From Nocardioides sp. (GTDB lineage: Bacteria; Actinomycetota; Actinomycetes; Propionibacteriales; Nocardioidaceae), in the NCBI RefSeq assembly GCF_030019515.1, contig NZ_JASEEQ010000010.1:62001-126000 (forward strand): a DNA stretch of 64,000 bases, written 5' to 3'. How positions within the stretch are numbered: position 1 is the first letter of the stretch; every line of letters starts with the position of its first letter. Under the pieces are notes generated by a model that had not been told where the DNA came from, searched no databases, and was given only the letters and a program-made list of their open reading frames with translations. Of this stretch, positions 44,790 to 53,871 are shown in pieces. Made by a program: the position numbers and the translations under genes.

Positions 44790-47700
44790 CGGCGACCGTC
44801 CGGAGCCGCAGGCCCTTCGGGGTCGCGACGAACCCGGCGGCCTGGAGCGCCTCGCGCAGCGGGGTCGACCCGGAGCCGAGCAGCTGCTCGCCGTCGACGC
44901 GCTCGACGGTCATCCGGCCCAGCGAGCCGCGCCGTGCGGCCTCGGCCAGCGAGGCGGCGGCCGGCCCGAGCAGGTCCGGCTCGTCGGTCCAGGTGAGCAG
45001 GGTGCGGCCGCCGCGCTCGACGTACAGCGTCAGGACGCCGTCGACCAGCACCACGATCGCACCGGCCTTGCGGCCGGGTCGGTGGCCGCGCCCATCGGGG
45101 GTCGAGCCTGTCGAGGCCGGCCAGGGCAGCGCGGCGCCGTAGGGGTTGGCCGGGTCGGTCGCGGCCAGGGCGGCCGCCATGGGCTTGCCGTCGGTGCTCC
45201 CGGTGGTCGAGCCTGTCGAGACCGAGTACGTGCGCAGCCGGTCGACCGCCCCGGCGGTGCCGAACTGGGCGGCGCCGAGGCCGGCGACGAAGTAGCCGCG
45301 CCGGCAGCGACCGGAGTCCTCGAACGCGGAGAGCACCTTGTAGACCGCGGCGAAGCCGCCCGGCACCCGTTCGCTGACCACGGCCCCGCGGGTCACCACC
45401 CCGTGGCGCTCGAGCAGTCGCTCCGCGGTCGCGTGCGCGCGCCGGGTCGGGTCGGTGTCGAGTGCGGGCAGCAGCGCCCAGCGGCCGGCCGTCTGAGGCG
45501 GGCCGGTGCGCCCGGGGCGGCCGGTCCGCGGCGGGGGGCGCCTGCTGCGGTGGCTAGGGGTGCCGGACCGGGTGAGGGCGCGCAGCGGGGTGAGCGTGTC
45601 GTTGCTGATCCGGCCCGCCCAGACCAGGTCCCACAGCGCCGCCGAGAGCGTGGCGTCGTTGGTGGACCCGACGGCGTCGGAGAGCTGGCGGAAGAACCAG
45701 GCGCCGCCGGGGGCCAGGGCGTCGAGGACGGCCTGATGGAGCTCTCCCCAAGATCCAGGGGACTGCTCGAACGGCGAGTGCTCGGGGAGCGTCAGGTGCG
45801 CCTGGTCGGCGAGGTGCAGCGAGACCCAGCCGTCGGCTCCGGGCAGTGCGGCGTGGCCGGCCCACAGCACCTCGCCGGAGGCGGTCAGCTCGTCGAGGTA
45901 CGAGGGTTCGTAGTCGACCACCCGCGAGGCGAGCACCAGCGGCTCCAGCGCGGAGGCGGGTACGGCGCAGCCCGCGAGCTGGTCGACCACGGCCAGGACC
46001 CCGTCCACGCCGCGCCGTGCCCCGCGGGTGGTCGACCCCGTCGCGACGTGCTGCCACGCGGCCAGGAACCGGCCCAGCGCCTCCGGCTCGACCGGCTCGA
46101 TCTCCTGGCGCAGCCTGGCCAGGGAGCGGCGGCGCAGCCGGCGCAGCACCTCGGCGTCGCACCACTCGGTGCCGCTGCCGGCGGGCCGGAACTCCCCGTC
46201 GAGCACCCGCCCGTGGGCAGCGAGCCGCTGGAGGGTGTGCCGGACCACGGCGGCTCCGAGGCCCAGGCGCACGGCGACCTGCTCGGCCGTGAACGGACCG
46301 TGGGAGCGGGCGTAGCGCGACACCAGGTCGCCGAGCGGGTCCTCGACCGGGTCGGTGAACGCGTCGGGGGTGCCGGGTGGCACCGGCACGCCCAGGCCGT
46401 CGCGCAGCCGGCCGACGTCCTCGACCACCGCCCAGCGCTCCTCGCCCGCCATTCGGACCTGGACCAGTCGCCGGGCGCGGCCGAGCGCGTCCAGCCACGG
46501 GCCGACATCGGCACCCGGGAGGCACCGAGCCGCCACCTCGTCGGTGCTGAGGGGGCCGATCAGCCGGACCAGGTCGACGACGCCCTCCGGGTCGCGGGCC
46601 CGGCGGTCGGGGGCGAGCCGCTGGAGCTCGGCCTCGACCTCGGCGAGCACCTCGGGGTCGAGCAGCTCGCGCAGCTCGGCCCGACCCAGCAGCTCGGCCA
46701 GCAGGCCCTGGTCGAGGGCGAGGGCGGCGGCCCGGCGCTCGGCGATGGGGGAGTCGCCCTCGTACATGAACTGCGCGACGTAGCCGAACAGCAGGCTGCG
46801 TGCGAACGGTGAGGGCTGATGGGTCGCCACGTCGACCACCTGGACCTCGCGCCGGTCGACGCCGCGCATCAGCGCGAGCAGGCTGGGGAGGTCGTAGACG
46901 TCCTGGAGGCACTCGCGCACGGCTTCGAGCACGATCGGGAACGAGGGGTACTTGACGGCGACCTCGAGCAGCGCGGCCGAGCGCTGCCGCTGCTGCCAGA
47001 GGGGAGAGCGGCGGCCGGGGTCGCGGCGGGGGAGCAGCAGCGCCCGGGCGGCGCACTCGCGGAACCGGGAGGCGAACAGCGCGGAGCCGCCGACCTCGGT
47101 GGTGACGATCCCCTCGATCTCGTCGGGGTCGAAGACGACCACGTCGCCGCCGGGCGGCTCGGCCTCGGTGTCGGGGATGCGGATCACGATGCCGTCGTCG
47201 GAGGCGACCGCCTGGCCGTCGACTCCGTAGCGCTCGCGCAGGCGGGCGTTGATCGCCAACGCCCACGGCGCGTGCACCGGGGTGCCGTAGGGGGAGTGCA
47301 CGACCAGACGCCAGTCGCCGAGCTCGTCGCGGAAGCGCTCGACGAGCAGCGTGCGGTCGCTGGGGAGCACGTTGGTGGCGTCGAGCTGCTCGTGCAGGTA
47401 GGTGAGCAGGTTGCCGGCGGCGTACTCGTCGAGCCCGTCGCGTACGGCGCGCGCCGTGGCCTGGTCGCGCGGCATCGAGGCCAGCTCGCGGGTGAAGGCC
47501 CCGATCGCGGCCCCGAGCTCGGCGGGCCGGCCGAGCGTGTCGCCCTTCCAGAACGGCAGCCGGCCCGGGACGCCGGGCGCGGGCGTGACCAGGACCCGGT
47601 CGTGGGTGATGTCCTCGATCCGCCAGCTCGTCGCGCCGAGCGCGAAGACGTCACCGACCCGGGACTCGTAGACCATCTCCTCGTCCAGCTCGCCGACCCG

Positions 47701-49404
47701 CCGCCCGGGGCCCTCGCCCCCGACGAGGAACACCCCGAAGAGACCGCGGTCGGGGATGGTGCCGCCGCTCGTGACGGCCAGTCGCTGGGCGCCGGGGCGG
47801 CCGCTGAGGGTGCCCGTGACGCGGTCCCAGACCAGGCGTGGGCGCAGCTCGGCGAACTCGTCGGAGGGGTAGCGGCCGCTGAGCAGGTCGAGGGTGGCGT
47901 CGTAGGCGCTGCGCGGCAGCTGGGTGAACGGCGCGCTGCGGCGGACCAGGTCGAAGAGCTCGTCGGCCGACCAGGCGTCCAGGGCGGTGGCGGCGACGAC
48001 CTGCTGGGCGAGCACGTCGAGCGGGTTCGCCGGGACGCGCAGGGACTCGATCGCGCCGGTGCGCATCCGCTCGACGGCGACGGCGGTCTGGGCGAGGTCG
48101 CCGCGGTGCTTGGGGAACAGCACGCCGCGGGAGACCTCGCCGACCTGGTGGCCGGCCCGGCCGACGCGCTGGAGCGCGCTGGCGACGCTGGGCGGGCTCT
48201 CGATCTGGATCACCAGGTCGACCGCGCCCATGTCGATGCCGAGCTCGAGGCTGCTGGTCGCGACCACGCAGGGCAGCCGGCCGCGCTTGAGGTCGTCCTC
48301 GATCAGCGCCCGCTGCTCCTTGGACACCGAGCCGTGGTGGGCCTTCGCGATCACGGTGGTGCCCGGATCGCCGGTCGAGCTCGTCGAGACGCCGGACTGC
48401 GCCATCAGCTGCGCCGGACTTCCGGTGGTCGAGGTGCGAGCGGAGCGAGCCTCGAGGCCGCCGCCCTCCTGGGCCCGCTCGGTCGCGATCTCGTTGAGCC
48501 GGGCGGTGAGCCGCTCGGCCAGCCGCCGGGAGTTGGCGAAGACGATCGTGGAGCGGTGCTGCTCGACCAGGTCGACGACGCGCTCTTCGACGTGCGGCCA
48601 GATGCTCTGGGCGCGCTGCGGGTCGTCCTCGTCCTCGTCGTACTCCGCTGGTGCGGTCATGTCCTCGACGGGGACGACGACCTTGAGGTCCCACTGCTTC
48701 TCACTCGGCGGGGCCACGATGTCGACCGGGGCGGTGCCGCCGAGGAACCGGGCCACCTCCTCCAGCGGGCGCACGGTCGCGCTGAGGCCGATCCGCTGGG
48801 CCGGACGCTCCAGCAGCGCGTCGAGCCGCTCGAGGCTCACCGCCAGGTGGGCGCCGCGCTTGCCGCCGGCGACGGCGTGCACCTCGTCGACGATCACGGT
48901 CTCCACGCCGCGCAGCGACTCCCGGGCCTGGCTGGTGAGCATCAGGAACAGCGACTCGGGGGTGGTGATCAGGATGTCCGGTGGGCTGGTCGTGAGCTTG
49001 CGTCGCTCGGCAGCCGGGGTGTCGCCCGAGCGCACGCCCACGCGGACCTCGGGCACCGTCGTCCCGAGCCGCTCCGCGGTGTGCCGGATGCCGGCCAGCG
49101 GTGCCCGCAGGTTGCGCTCGACGTCCACCCCGAGGGCCTTGAGTGGGGAGATGTAGAGCACCCGGCAGCGGTGCCGCTTGTCGTCGGGCGGCGGGGTGGT
49201 GATCAGCCGGTCGAGGCTCCACAGGAACGCACTGAGCGTCTTGCCCGAGCCGGTGGGTGCCACGACCAGCGCATGCCGGTCGGCGCCGATCGCCGCCCAG
49301 GCCCCCTCCTGGGCCGGGGTCGGCGTCGCGAACGCCGCGCCGAACCAGGTGCGGGTCGGCTCGCTGAACCGGTCGAGAGCGCTCACCCGCCCATCCTCGC
49401 CCAC
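44782..49404 (-). CDS. lhr: Lhr-type ATP-dependent DNA/RNA helicase
   Basis: 1540 residues from ATG 49404; GTG 49386 (VSALDRFSEP) is an alternative start. Superfamily 2 helicase. Motif I APTGSGKTLSAFLWSLD, motif II IVDEVHAVAGGKRGAHLAVS, motif VI region SVASALQRVGRAGHQVGEVS, then a winged-helix domain and the very large C-terminal region typical of Lhr, active in DNA repair. Several stretches, for example ARSARTSTTGSP (about 318-330), STSSTGDPG (about 338-347) and SVSTGSTTGSTD, are Ser/Thr/Gly-rich insertions that correspond at DNA level to dispersed repeats. Overlaps nei. Confidence 0.94.
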   Translation of the reverse strand: MGEDGRVSALDRFSEPTRTWFGAAFATPTPAQEGAWAAIGADRHALVVAPTGSGKTLSAFLWSLDRLITTPPPDDKRHRCRVLYISPLKALGVDVERNLRAPLAGIRHTAERLGTTVPEVRVGVRSGDTPAAERRKLTTSPPDILITTPESLFLMLTSQARESLRGVETVIVDEVHAVAGGKRGAHLAVSLERLDALLERPAQRIGLSATVRPLEEVARFLGGTAPVDIVAPPSEKQWDLKVVVPVEDMTAPAEYDEDEDDPQRAQSIWPHVEERVVDLVEQHRSTIVFANSRRLAERLTARLNEIATERAQEGGGLEARSARTSTTGSPAQLMAQSGVSTSSTGDPGTTVIAKAHHGSVSKEQRALIEDDLKRGRLPCVVATSSLELGIDMGAVDLVIQIESPPSVASALQRVGRAGHQVGEVSRGVLFPKHRGDLAQTAVAVERMRTGAIESLRVPANPLDVLAQQVVAATALDAWSADELFDLVRRSAPFTQLPRSAYDATLDLLSGRYPSDEFAELRPRLVWDRVTGTLSGRPGAQRLAVTSGGTIPDRGLFGVFLVGGEGPGRRVGELDEEMVYESRVGDVFALGATSWRIEDITHDRVLVTPAPGVPGRLPFWKGDTLGRPAELGAAIGAFTRELASMPRDQATARAVRDGLDEYAAGNLLTYLHEQLDATNVLPSDRTLLVERFRDELGDWRLVVHSPYGTPVHAPWALAINARLRERYGVDGQAVASDDGIVIRIPDTEAEPPGGDVVVFDPDEIEGIVTTEVGGSALFASRFRECAARALLLPRRDPGRRSPLWQQRQRSAALLEVAVKYPSFPIVLEAVRECLQDVYDLPSLLALMRGVDRREVQVVDVATHQPSPFARSLLFGYVAQFMYEGDSPIAERRAAALALDQGLLAELLGRAELRELLDPEVLAEVEAELQRLAPDRRARDPEGVVDLVRLIGPLSTDEVAARCLPGADVGPWLDALGRARRLVQVRMAGEERWAVVEDVGRLRDGLGVPVPPGTPDAFTDPVEDPLGDLVSRYARSHGPFTAEQVAVRLGLGAAVVRHTLQRLAAHGRVLDGEFRPAGSGTEWCDAEVLRRLRRRSLARLRQEIEPVEPEALGRFLAAWQHVATGSTTRGARRGVDGVLAVVDQLAGCAVPASALEPLVLASRVVDYEPSYLDELTASGEVLWAGHAALPGADGWVSLHLADQAHLTLPEHSPFEQSPGSWGELHQAVLDALAPGGAWFFRQLSDAVGSTNDATLSAALWDLVWAGRISNDTLTPLRALTRSGTPSHRSRRPPPRTGRPGRTGPPQTAGRWALLPALDTDPTRRAHATAERLLERHGVVTRGAVVSERVPGGFAAVYKVLSAFEDSGRCRRGYFVAGLGAAQFGTAGAVDRLRTYSVSTGSTTGSTDGKPMAAALAATDPANPYGAALPWPASTGSTPDGRGHRPGRKAGAIVVLVDGVLTLYVERGGRTLLTWTDEPDLLGPAAASLAEAARRGSLGRMTVERVDGEQLLGSGSTPLREALQAAGFVATPKGLRLRTVAGA
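45099..45120. repeat. Dispersed GTCGAGCCTGTCGAG repeat inside lhr
   Basis: GGGTCGAGCCTGTCGAGGCC, in frame on the minus strand, giving PASTGSTPDG in Lhr. One of four clear copies in the gene (also 45201-45224, 48371-48395, 48422-48460) and one weak copy near 46027. Confidence 0.7.
45201..45224. repeat. Dispersed GTCGAGCCTGTCGAGAC repeat inside lhr
   Basis: CGGTGGTCGAGCCTGTCGAG plus ACCG, a classical form of the GTCTCGACAGGCTCGACCAC element; it encodes SVSTGSTTGS in Lhr. Confidence 0.75.
48371..48460. repeat. Two dispersed repeats in tandem inside lhr
   Basis: 48371-48395 is a CCGG-flanked GTCGAGCTCGTCGAGAC copy. 48422-48460 is the longer GGTCGAGGTGCGAGCGGAGC form ending GCGAGCCTCGAGG, the same family as the intergenic copy at 18461-18489. 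Together they encode a Ser/Thr/Gly-rich loop of about 30 residues between helicase motifs. Confidence 0.75.
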
Positions 49405-49551
49405 GGCACCGACAGTCGGGGCCCGGCTACCGGGCCGGGAGGGGCAGCTCCGGGGCGGCCGGCTCGCCGGCGTGCGGCATCGGCACGGGTCTGGCCGACA
49501 TCCCCGGCGCGAATCGCAGCCGATCCGAGTGTTCTGCCGGAGTCGCCGGTG

Positions 49552-49956
49552 TCAGCGGATTCCCGTGTCGCAGCCGATGTCGACCTTCGAGTAGGCGCCG
49601 ACTCTGACTTGTGCGTGCGCCGGGTCGCACGACATGCCGGCGTCAGCGGTCACGACGTAGGCGCCGGGTGCCACGGCGATTCGGTAGGTGCCATCCGTTT
49701 CGGTGGTCGTGCGCGCGACCACGTTGTCGCCGGAACTGGAGTCACCGGGGAACTCCGTGGTCACCGTGATCCTCGCGCCGGCCGCCGGCTTGTCGGCGCA
49801 CTGGTCGTCCTCGGTCTGGACAGGGCACTGCGGCCCGAGGTGGACCAGGCCGGCGATCCCCGAGTCGTCGCGGCTCGCGCCCGAGCTGCCCTGGTCGCCG
49901 CAACCGGCGAGAAACGAGACGGCCACCGCCAGGGTGAGCAGTCCACGTACGCGCAT
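49552..49956 (-). CDS. Small lipoprotein with a transthyretin-like domain
   Basis: 134 residues from ATG 49956. Signal MRVRGLLTLAVAVSFLAGC with lipobox LAGC predicts membrane anchoring. The mature part, after a Gly/Ser linker, has IAGLVHLGPQCP, GARITVTTEFP and TTTETDGTYRIAVAPGAYVV, the strand order of carboxypeptidase-regulatory/prealbumin-like domains, with two or more cysteines that could form disulfides. Such lipoproteins are common in actinobacteria; no role can be assigned. Longer in-frame starts upstream lack a signal sequence and are rejected. Confidence 0.75.
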   Translation of the reverse strand: MRVRGLLTLAVAVSFLAGCGDQGSSGASRDDSGIAGLVHLGPQCPVQTEDDQCADKPAAGARITVTTEFPGDSSSGDNVVARTTTETDGTYRIAVAPGAYVVTADAGMSCDPAHAQVRVGAYSKVDIGCDTGIR

Positions 49957-50187
49957 GTTGGTGAGACGTTCGAGCCCGTACCGGCGTTCCACGATTCCAG
50001 AGGTGCCCGTGACGGCAGCGCCGGCGTACTCGCCCGGCTCCCGGTCCTGGTGCTTGTGCCGAGCCACCTCGGACCACCGGGCGATCGCGGAGGGAGGCTT
50101 GACCGGGCGGTCAATCAAGGCGCATCCTGGTGGTGGACGATCCGCCTGAGTAGCGACGGGTCCGAGGGTGAAAGTGAGGAACCACTG

Positions 50188-50547
50188 ATGCAGATGTGGA
50201 CACGATGGCAAGCCTGGGCGGCGTTCGTGGCTGGCGCCTGCGCAGCGCTGTCACCGCTTTTCATCGAGATGGACGACGCGGCAACCTGGACGATGGTGGT
50301 CCTCGGTGTCGTGACGGCGGCGGTCGCGCTGGGGTCGATGGCGATGTCGGAGGACCGGGTGACCGGGTATGCGTTGGTGCTCATGGGTGTGCTGTTCGTC
50401 GGGTCCCCTTGGGTGATGGACCTCGCCAGCACCGACAACGACATGGCCGTGACGGCGTGGATCGTCGGTGCGGTCACGGTGGTGGCCGGGCTGTTGAGCC
50501 TGCCCGGGATCGAGCAGAGGATGCACCACAGGCTGATCCCGCACTAG
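50188..50547 (+). CDS. SPW-repeat membrane protein
   Basis: 119 residues from ATG 50188, preceded by GAGGA. Four hydrophobic segments: WAAFVAGACAALSPLFI, WTMVVLGVVTAAVALGSM, YALVLMGVLFVGSPWVMDL and AWIVGAVTVVAGLLSL. The second half contains the SPW motif and the first half a related SPL, so it is one diverged SPW-repeat pair. Function of the family is unknown. Divergent from the lipoprotein gene and 91 bases before a TetR gene on the same strand. Confidence 0.8.
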   Translation: MQMWTRWQAWAAFVAGACAALSPLFIEMDDAATWTMVVLGVVTAAVALGSMAMSEDRVTGYALVLMGVLFVGSPWVMDLASTDNDMAVTAWIVGAVTVVAGLLSLPGIEQRMHHRLIPH

Positions 50548-50638
50548 GGGCGGCTCAGGTCAACGGCGGCGGGCAGGCCGTCGATCGCGGCCTGCCCGTC
50601 CCCTCGTCCTGTCCGTCCGCCGACCTTCCGGAGTACTG

Positions 50639-51208
50639 ATGGCAGCTGATGACCGCCGCACCCGCATCCTCGACGCGGCCGAGGAGCTCTTCGCCGAGGA
50701 CGGCTTCGACGCGACGCCGACTGCCCGCGTGGCCGATGCCGCCAAGGTGCCCAAGGGACTGGTCTTCTACTACTTCCCACGCAAGATCGACCTGCTGCTG
50801 ACGCTGTTGCAGGAGCGGCTTCCGGTGCCGACGACGGAGGTGGTCACAGGTGTCGTACGGCGTGGTGATCCCGCCGGGTCGCTGGTGGCCCTGCATCGCA
50901 GGATCGGGCTGGACAACCACGACTCGCTGGTGTTGCGGACGATCATCTTCCGCGAGAGCGGCACCCATCCGCAGGTGCGTGACCACCTTCGTCGCTTACG
51001 GCATTCGCTTGTCGAGCTCACCGAGTCCGCGCTGGACCAAGCCGTCGAGTGGACGTTGGCGAACACCCTCCGCCGCCAGGCCGCGGAGACGTTCGTCTCC
51101 GTGATGCTCGACCACGCCAACGCGCGCAGGGCGGGTGGGGTGCCGCCGGACGTGCAGGGCGCGGCGGCCGTCGTGGCGTTGGCGCTGAAGGCGCCCAAGC
51201 TCGCGTGA
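50639..51208 (+). CDS. TetR/AcrR-family regulator
   Basis: 189 residues from ATG 50639. N-terminal helix-turn-helix about 5-55: RRTRILDAAEELFAEDGFDA, RVADAAKVPKGLVFYYFPRK, the diagnostic TetR pattern. The ligand-binding C-terminal half is helical with no known signature. Downstream of the SPW membrane gene on the same strand and convergent with the Eis-like acetyltransferase gene. Likely a repressor of its own or a neighbouring gene. Confidence 0.9.
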   Translation: MAADDRRTRILDAAEELFAEDGFDATPTARVADAAKVPKGLVFYYFPRKIDLLLTLLQERLPVPTTEVVTGVVRRGDPAGSLVALHRRIGLDNHDSLVLRTIIFRESGTHPQVRDHLRRLRHSLVELTESALDQAVEWTLANTLRRQAAETFVSVMLDHANARRAGGVPPDVQGAAAVVALALKAPKLA

Positions 51209-51431
51209 GCACGGCACGTGCGGGCGGGCGGCTGGCACTGGAGCGTCGGCCAGAAGCCCTGGTGCCGACCTCGACCCGCTGCTTGACGGCGCGACCGAGG
51301 TCGACCAGCGCGCCGTCGTCGCCGATCAGGCCGCGGTCGCGCATCCCGTATCTCCCCGCAGTGCGACTGCGAAGTTCGGACGCATCCACCGAGTGGCCGA
51401 GTCCCCGCGCGTCGGCACGGTCATCGCCCGC

Positions 51432-52694
51432 TCAGAACCCCACCGCCGCGGTCGGCGCGAGATCGGTCCGCATGGCCCGCCACAGCTCTCGCACCGCGCC
51501 GGGCCGCTGCTCCTGCACCAGGCCCGCCCGGTGCCGGGCGAGCAGGTTCGCGCCGCCGAGGTACGCCGCCCCCAGCGCCGCGACGTCCAGGCGCAGGTCC
51601 GGGTCCCCGGCGGTCCGCTCCACCGCCGCCTCGCCCGCAGCAGCCGCCCGGATCCGCCACACCCCGTCGTTCCAGGGCGCCGCGGTGTCCGTGACCTCGA
51701 CCACGACATCGCACGGTGCGCTCCACGCCCGGGCCTGCAGCGCGGCCGGCAGGTCGACCAGCCGCACCCACAGGCCGTCGTAGGTCTCCACCTCGGAGGC
51801 GGCGCGCGGGCCGCCGAGCCAGGAAAGCAGCGGGTCGTCCGCGCCGACGGAGCCGACCTTCACGGTCGCGATCAGGTCCAGGTCGACCAGCCGCCGCAGC
51901 AGCGCGAGGCGGGCCGCCGGCTCGCCGACGACCGTCCAGACCTCCGCCTCGCCGGCCGGCCGCGCCTTCTCCCACTTCTCGGTGCGCCGGAACGCAGCGA
52001 ACCCGACGTCCACGCCGTCGCGCCGCGCGAACAGCACCCGCCACGGCTCCTTGCCGCGCAGGTGCTCGGGCAGCTGCAGGCACACCCGGTGGTAGTAGCC
52101 GAGCTCGCCGACGACCGTACCCAGCTCGGCGTGGGCGAGATGGCAGGCCCGCAGCCGCGCCGGTACGTCGGGCTCCGACGCCGCGACCATCCGGGTGGTG
52201 ATCGCGGCCGCGGCGTTCTCGAGATGGGGCGCGGACAGCGCCGTACCCCGCCCGAGCCGCACCTCGAGCTCCAACGACGCCAGGCCGTAGCCGTGCCGCC
52301 CGTAGATCGCCGGCTCGCTGGCGTGCAGGGCCGAGAGGTGCAGGCCGTCCGCGCGGACCTGCTCGAAGTGGTGGCGCAGCATCGCGGTCAGGACGCCCCG
52401 GCGCCGGTGGTCGGGGTGCACCCCCACCCAGCTCAGCCCCGCGCACGGCGCCTGCCGTGCGCCCGCCTCGGGGCCGGGGATCGACAAGGACAGGGGGAAC
52501 ACGCCGTAGATCCCTGGGTAGGTCGCCGGGTCCGCGTCGTCCAGCTCGGCGGCGAAGCGCTGGTCGGCCGGGAGCCCGGTCAGCTGCACCTCCGTCGGCG
52601 CGCTCGGTACCTCCGCGAACCAGACGGTGTGGTCGCTGGCGAGGTACCGCTCGGCGTCGGTGGCGCGATCTACCTTGATCGGGTCGGAGCTCAT
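51432..52694 (-). CDS. Eis-like GNAT acetyltransferase
   Basis: 420 residues from ATG 52694. Tripartite Eis architecture: a GNAT domain (LSWVGVHPDHRRRGVLTAML with acetyl-CoA loop, then LHASEPAIYGRHGYGLAS with the catalytic tyrosine region), a second degenerate GNAT-like domain and a sterol-carrier-like C-terminal domain (LRLDVAALGAAYLGG, LLARHRAGLVQEQRPGAV). The last residue is phenylalanine, whose carboxylate is the general base in Eis proteins. Some homologues acetylate aminoglycosides, but the substrate here cannot be inferred. Divergent from the YcaQ-like gene. Confidence 0.9.
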   Translation of the reverse strand: MSSDPIKVDRATDAERYLASDHTVWFAEVPSAPTEVQLTGLPADQRFAAELDDADPATYPGIYGVFPLSLSIPGPEAGARQAPCAGLSWVGVHPDHRRRGVLTAMLRHHFEQVRADGLHLSALHASEPAIYGRHGYGLASLELEVRLGRGTALSAPHLENAAAAITTRMVAASEPDVPARLRACHLAHAELGTVVGELGYYHRVCLQLPEHLRGKEPWRVLFARRDGVDVGFAAFRRTEKWEKARPAGEAEVWTVVGEPAARLALLRRLVDLDLIATVKVGSVGADDPLLSWLGGPRAASEVETYDGLWVRLVDLPAALQARAWSAPCDVVVEVTDTAAPWNDGVWRIRAAAAGEAAVERTAGDPDLRLDVAALGAAYLGGANLLARHRAGLVQEQRPGAVRELWRAMRTDLAPTAAVGF

Positions 52695-52752
52695 GTCCCC
52701 AGCAAACCCTCGGCACGGTGGCAGGAACAACCGGTTTGACTACCCTCGTGCC

Positions 52753-53859
52753 GTGACCGGGCCGCACCAGCTCTCCCAGGCGGACGCGCGCCGGATCGCC
52801 GTCCGCGCGCAGCTGCTGGACGCCGAGCGGCCGGCCGGCCTGGCGTCGGTGCTGCGGCACCTGACCGTGCTGCAGCACGACCCGATCAGTGCCGTCGCGC
52901 CGAGCGCGGACCTGGTGCTGTGGAGCCGGCTCGGGTCGGCGTACGACGTCGGCGAGCTGCGCGACGCCGTCGACGAGCAGCGGGTCATCGACCTGCACGG
53001 GCTGCTGCGTCCGGCCGAGGACATCGCGCTGTTCCGCGACGAGATGGCCCACTGGCCGGGCACCGGCGAGCTCCGGGACTGGCAGGTTCAGCGGGTCGCG
53101 TGGGTCGAGGCGAACCAGGCCTGCCGGCTCGACCTGCTCGAGCGGCTGCGTGCGGACGGCCCGCTGCCGATCCGGGAGCTGCCCGACACCTGCGAGGTGC
53201 CGTGGGGGAGCAGCGGCTGGACGAACAACAAGAACGTCCAGCGGATGCTGGGGTTCATGGTGCAGCGCGGTGAGGTCGCGACCGCCGGTGGCTGGGGCAA
53301 GGACCGGCTCTGGGACCTTGCCGAGCGGGTGTACCCCGACGACCCCGCACCGCCGGCCGCGGAGGCGAACCTCCAGCAGCGCCGGCGGCGGCTGCGATCG
53401 CTGGGGATCGCGCGGGTGCGGGTCGCGGAGGTGCCCGGGGAGCCGTACGACGTCGGTGACGTCGGGGAGCCGGCCGTCGTCGAGGGCGTGAAGGGGGAGT
53501 GGCGGGTCGACCCGCACTACCTCGACGGGACGCCGTTCGCCGGGCGGGCCGCGCTCCTCTCGCCGTTCGACCGTCTCGTCGCCGACCGCAAGCGGCTGGC
53601 GGAGCTGTTCGACTACGAGTACCTGCTGGAGATGTACAAGCCCGCGGCCAAGCGCCGCTGGGGCTACTACGCGCTGCCGGTCCTGTACGGCGACCGGCTG
53701 GTCGGCAAGCTCGACGCCACCGCGGACCGCTCGGCCGGGGTGCTGCGGGTGACGGCGCTCCACGAGGACGAGCCGCTCACCTCTCGGATGCGCGCGGCGG
53801 TCGACGCCGAGATCGCGGACCTGGCGCGGTGGCTGGGCCTCGAGGTCGAGCGGGACTGA
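52753..53859 (+). CDS. YcaQ/AlkX-like winged-helix protein
   Basis: 368 residues from GTG 52753. HTH_42 family, which includes YcaQ-type DNA glycosylases that unhook interstrand crosslinks. N-terminal SQADARRIAVRAQLLD, then HLTVLQHDPISAVAPSADLV (where YcaQ has a QxD-type catalytic motif), LRDAVDEQRVIDLHGLL and WTNNKNVQRMLGFMVQRGEV. C-terminal LLSPFDRLVADRKRLAELF and YEYLLEMYKPAAKRRWGYYA are strongly conserved in the family. The motif QHD suggests an active enzyme of the subfamily, though the lesion is unknown. Confidence 0.88.
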   Translation: MTGPHQLSQADARRIAVRAQLLDAERPAGLASVLRHLTVLQHDPISAVAPSADLVLWSRLGSAYDVGELRDAVDEQRVIDLHGLLRPAEDIALFRDEMAHWPGTGELRDWQVQRVAWVEANQACRLDLLERLRADGPLPIRELPDTCEVPWGSSGWTNNKNVQRMLGFMVQRGEVATAGGWGKDRLWDLAERVYPDDPAPPAAEANLQQRRRRLRSLGIARVRVAEVPGEPYDVGDVGEPAVVEGVKGEWRVDPHYLDGTPFAGRAALLSPFDRLVADRKRLAELFDYEYLLEMYKPAAKRRWGYYALPVLYGDRLVGKLDATADRSAGVLRVTALHEDEPLTSRMRAAVDAEIADLARWLGLEVERD

Positions 53860-53871
53860 GGTCGGGCGGAA

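Noticed and set aside
46819-50547. A very long plus-strand open frame opposite lhr
   Set aside because: Composition is shadow-like; only its last 119 codons (from ATG 50188) encode a recognisable SPW-repeat protein.
51432-52694. Eis as a resistance or virulence gene
   Set aside because: Eis-like proteins are widespread in environmental actinobacteria and the sequence does not show a substrate.
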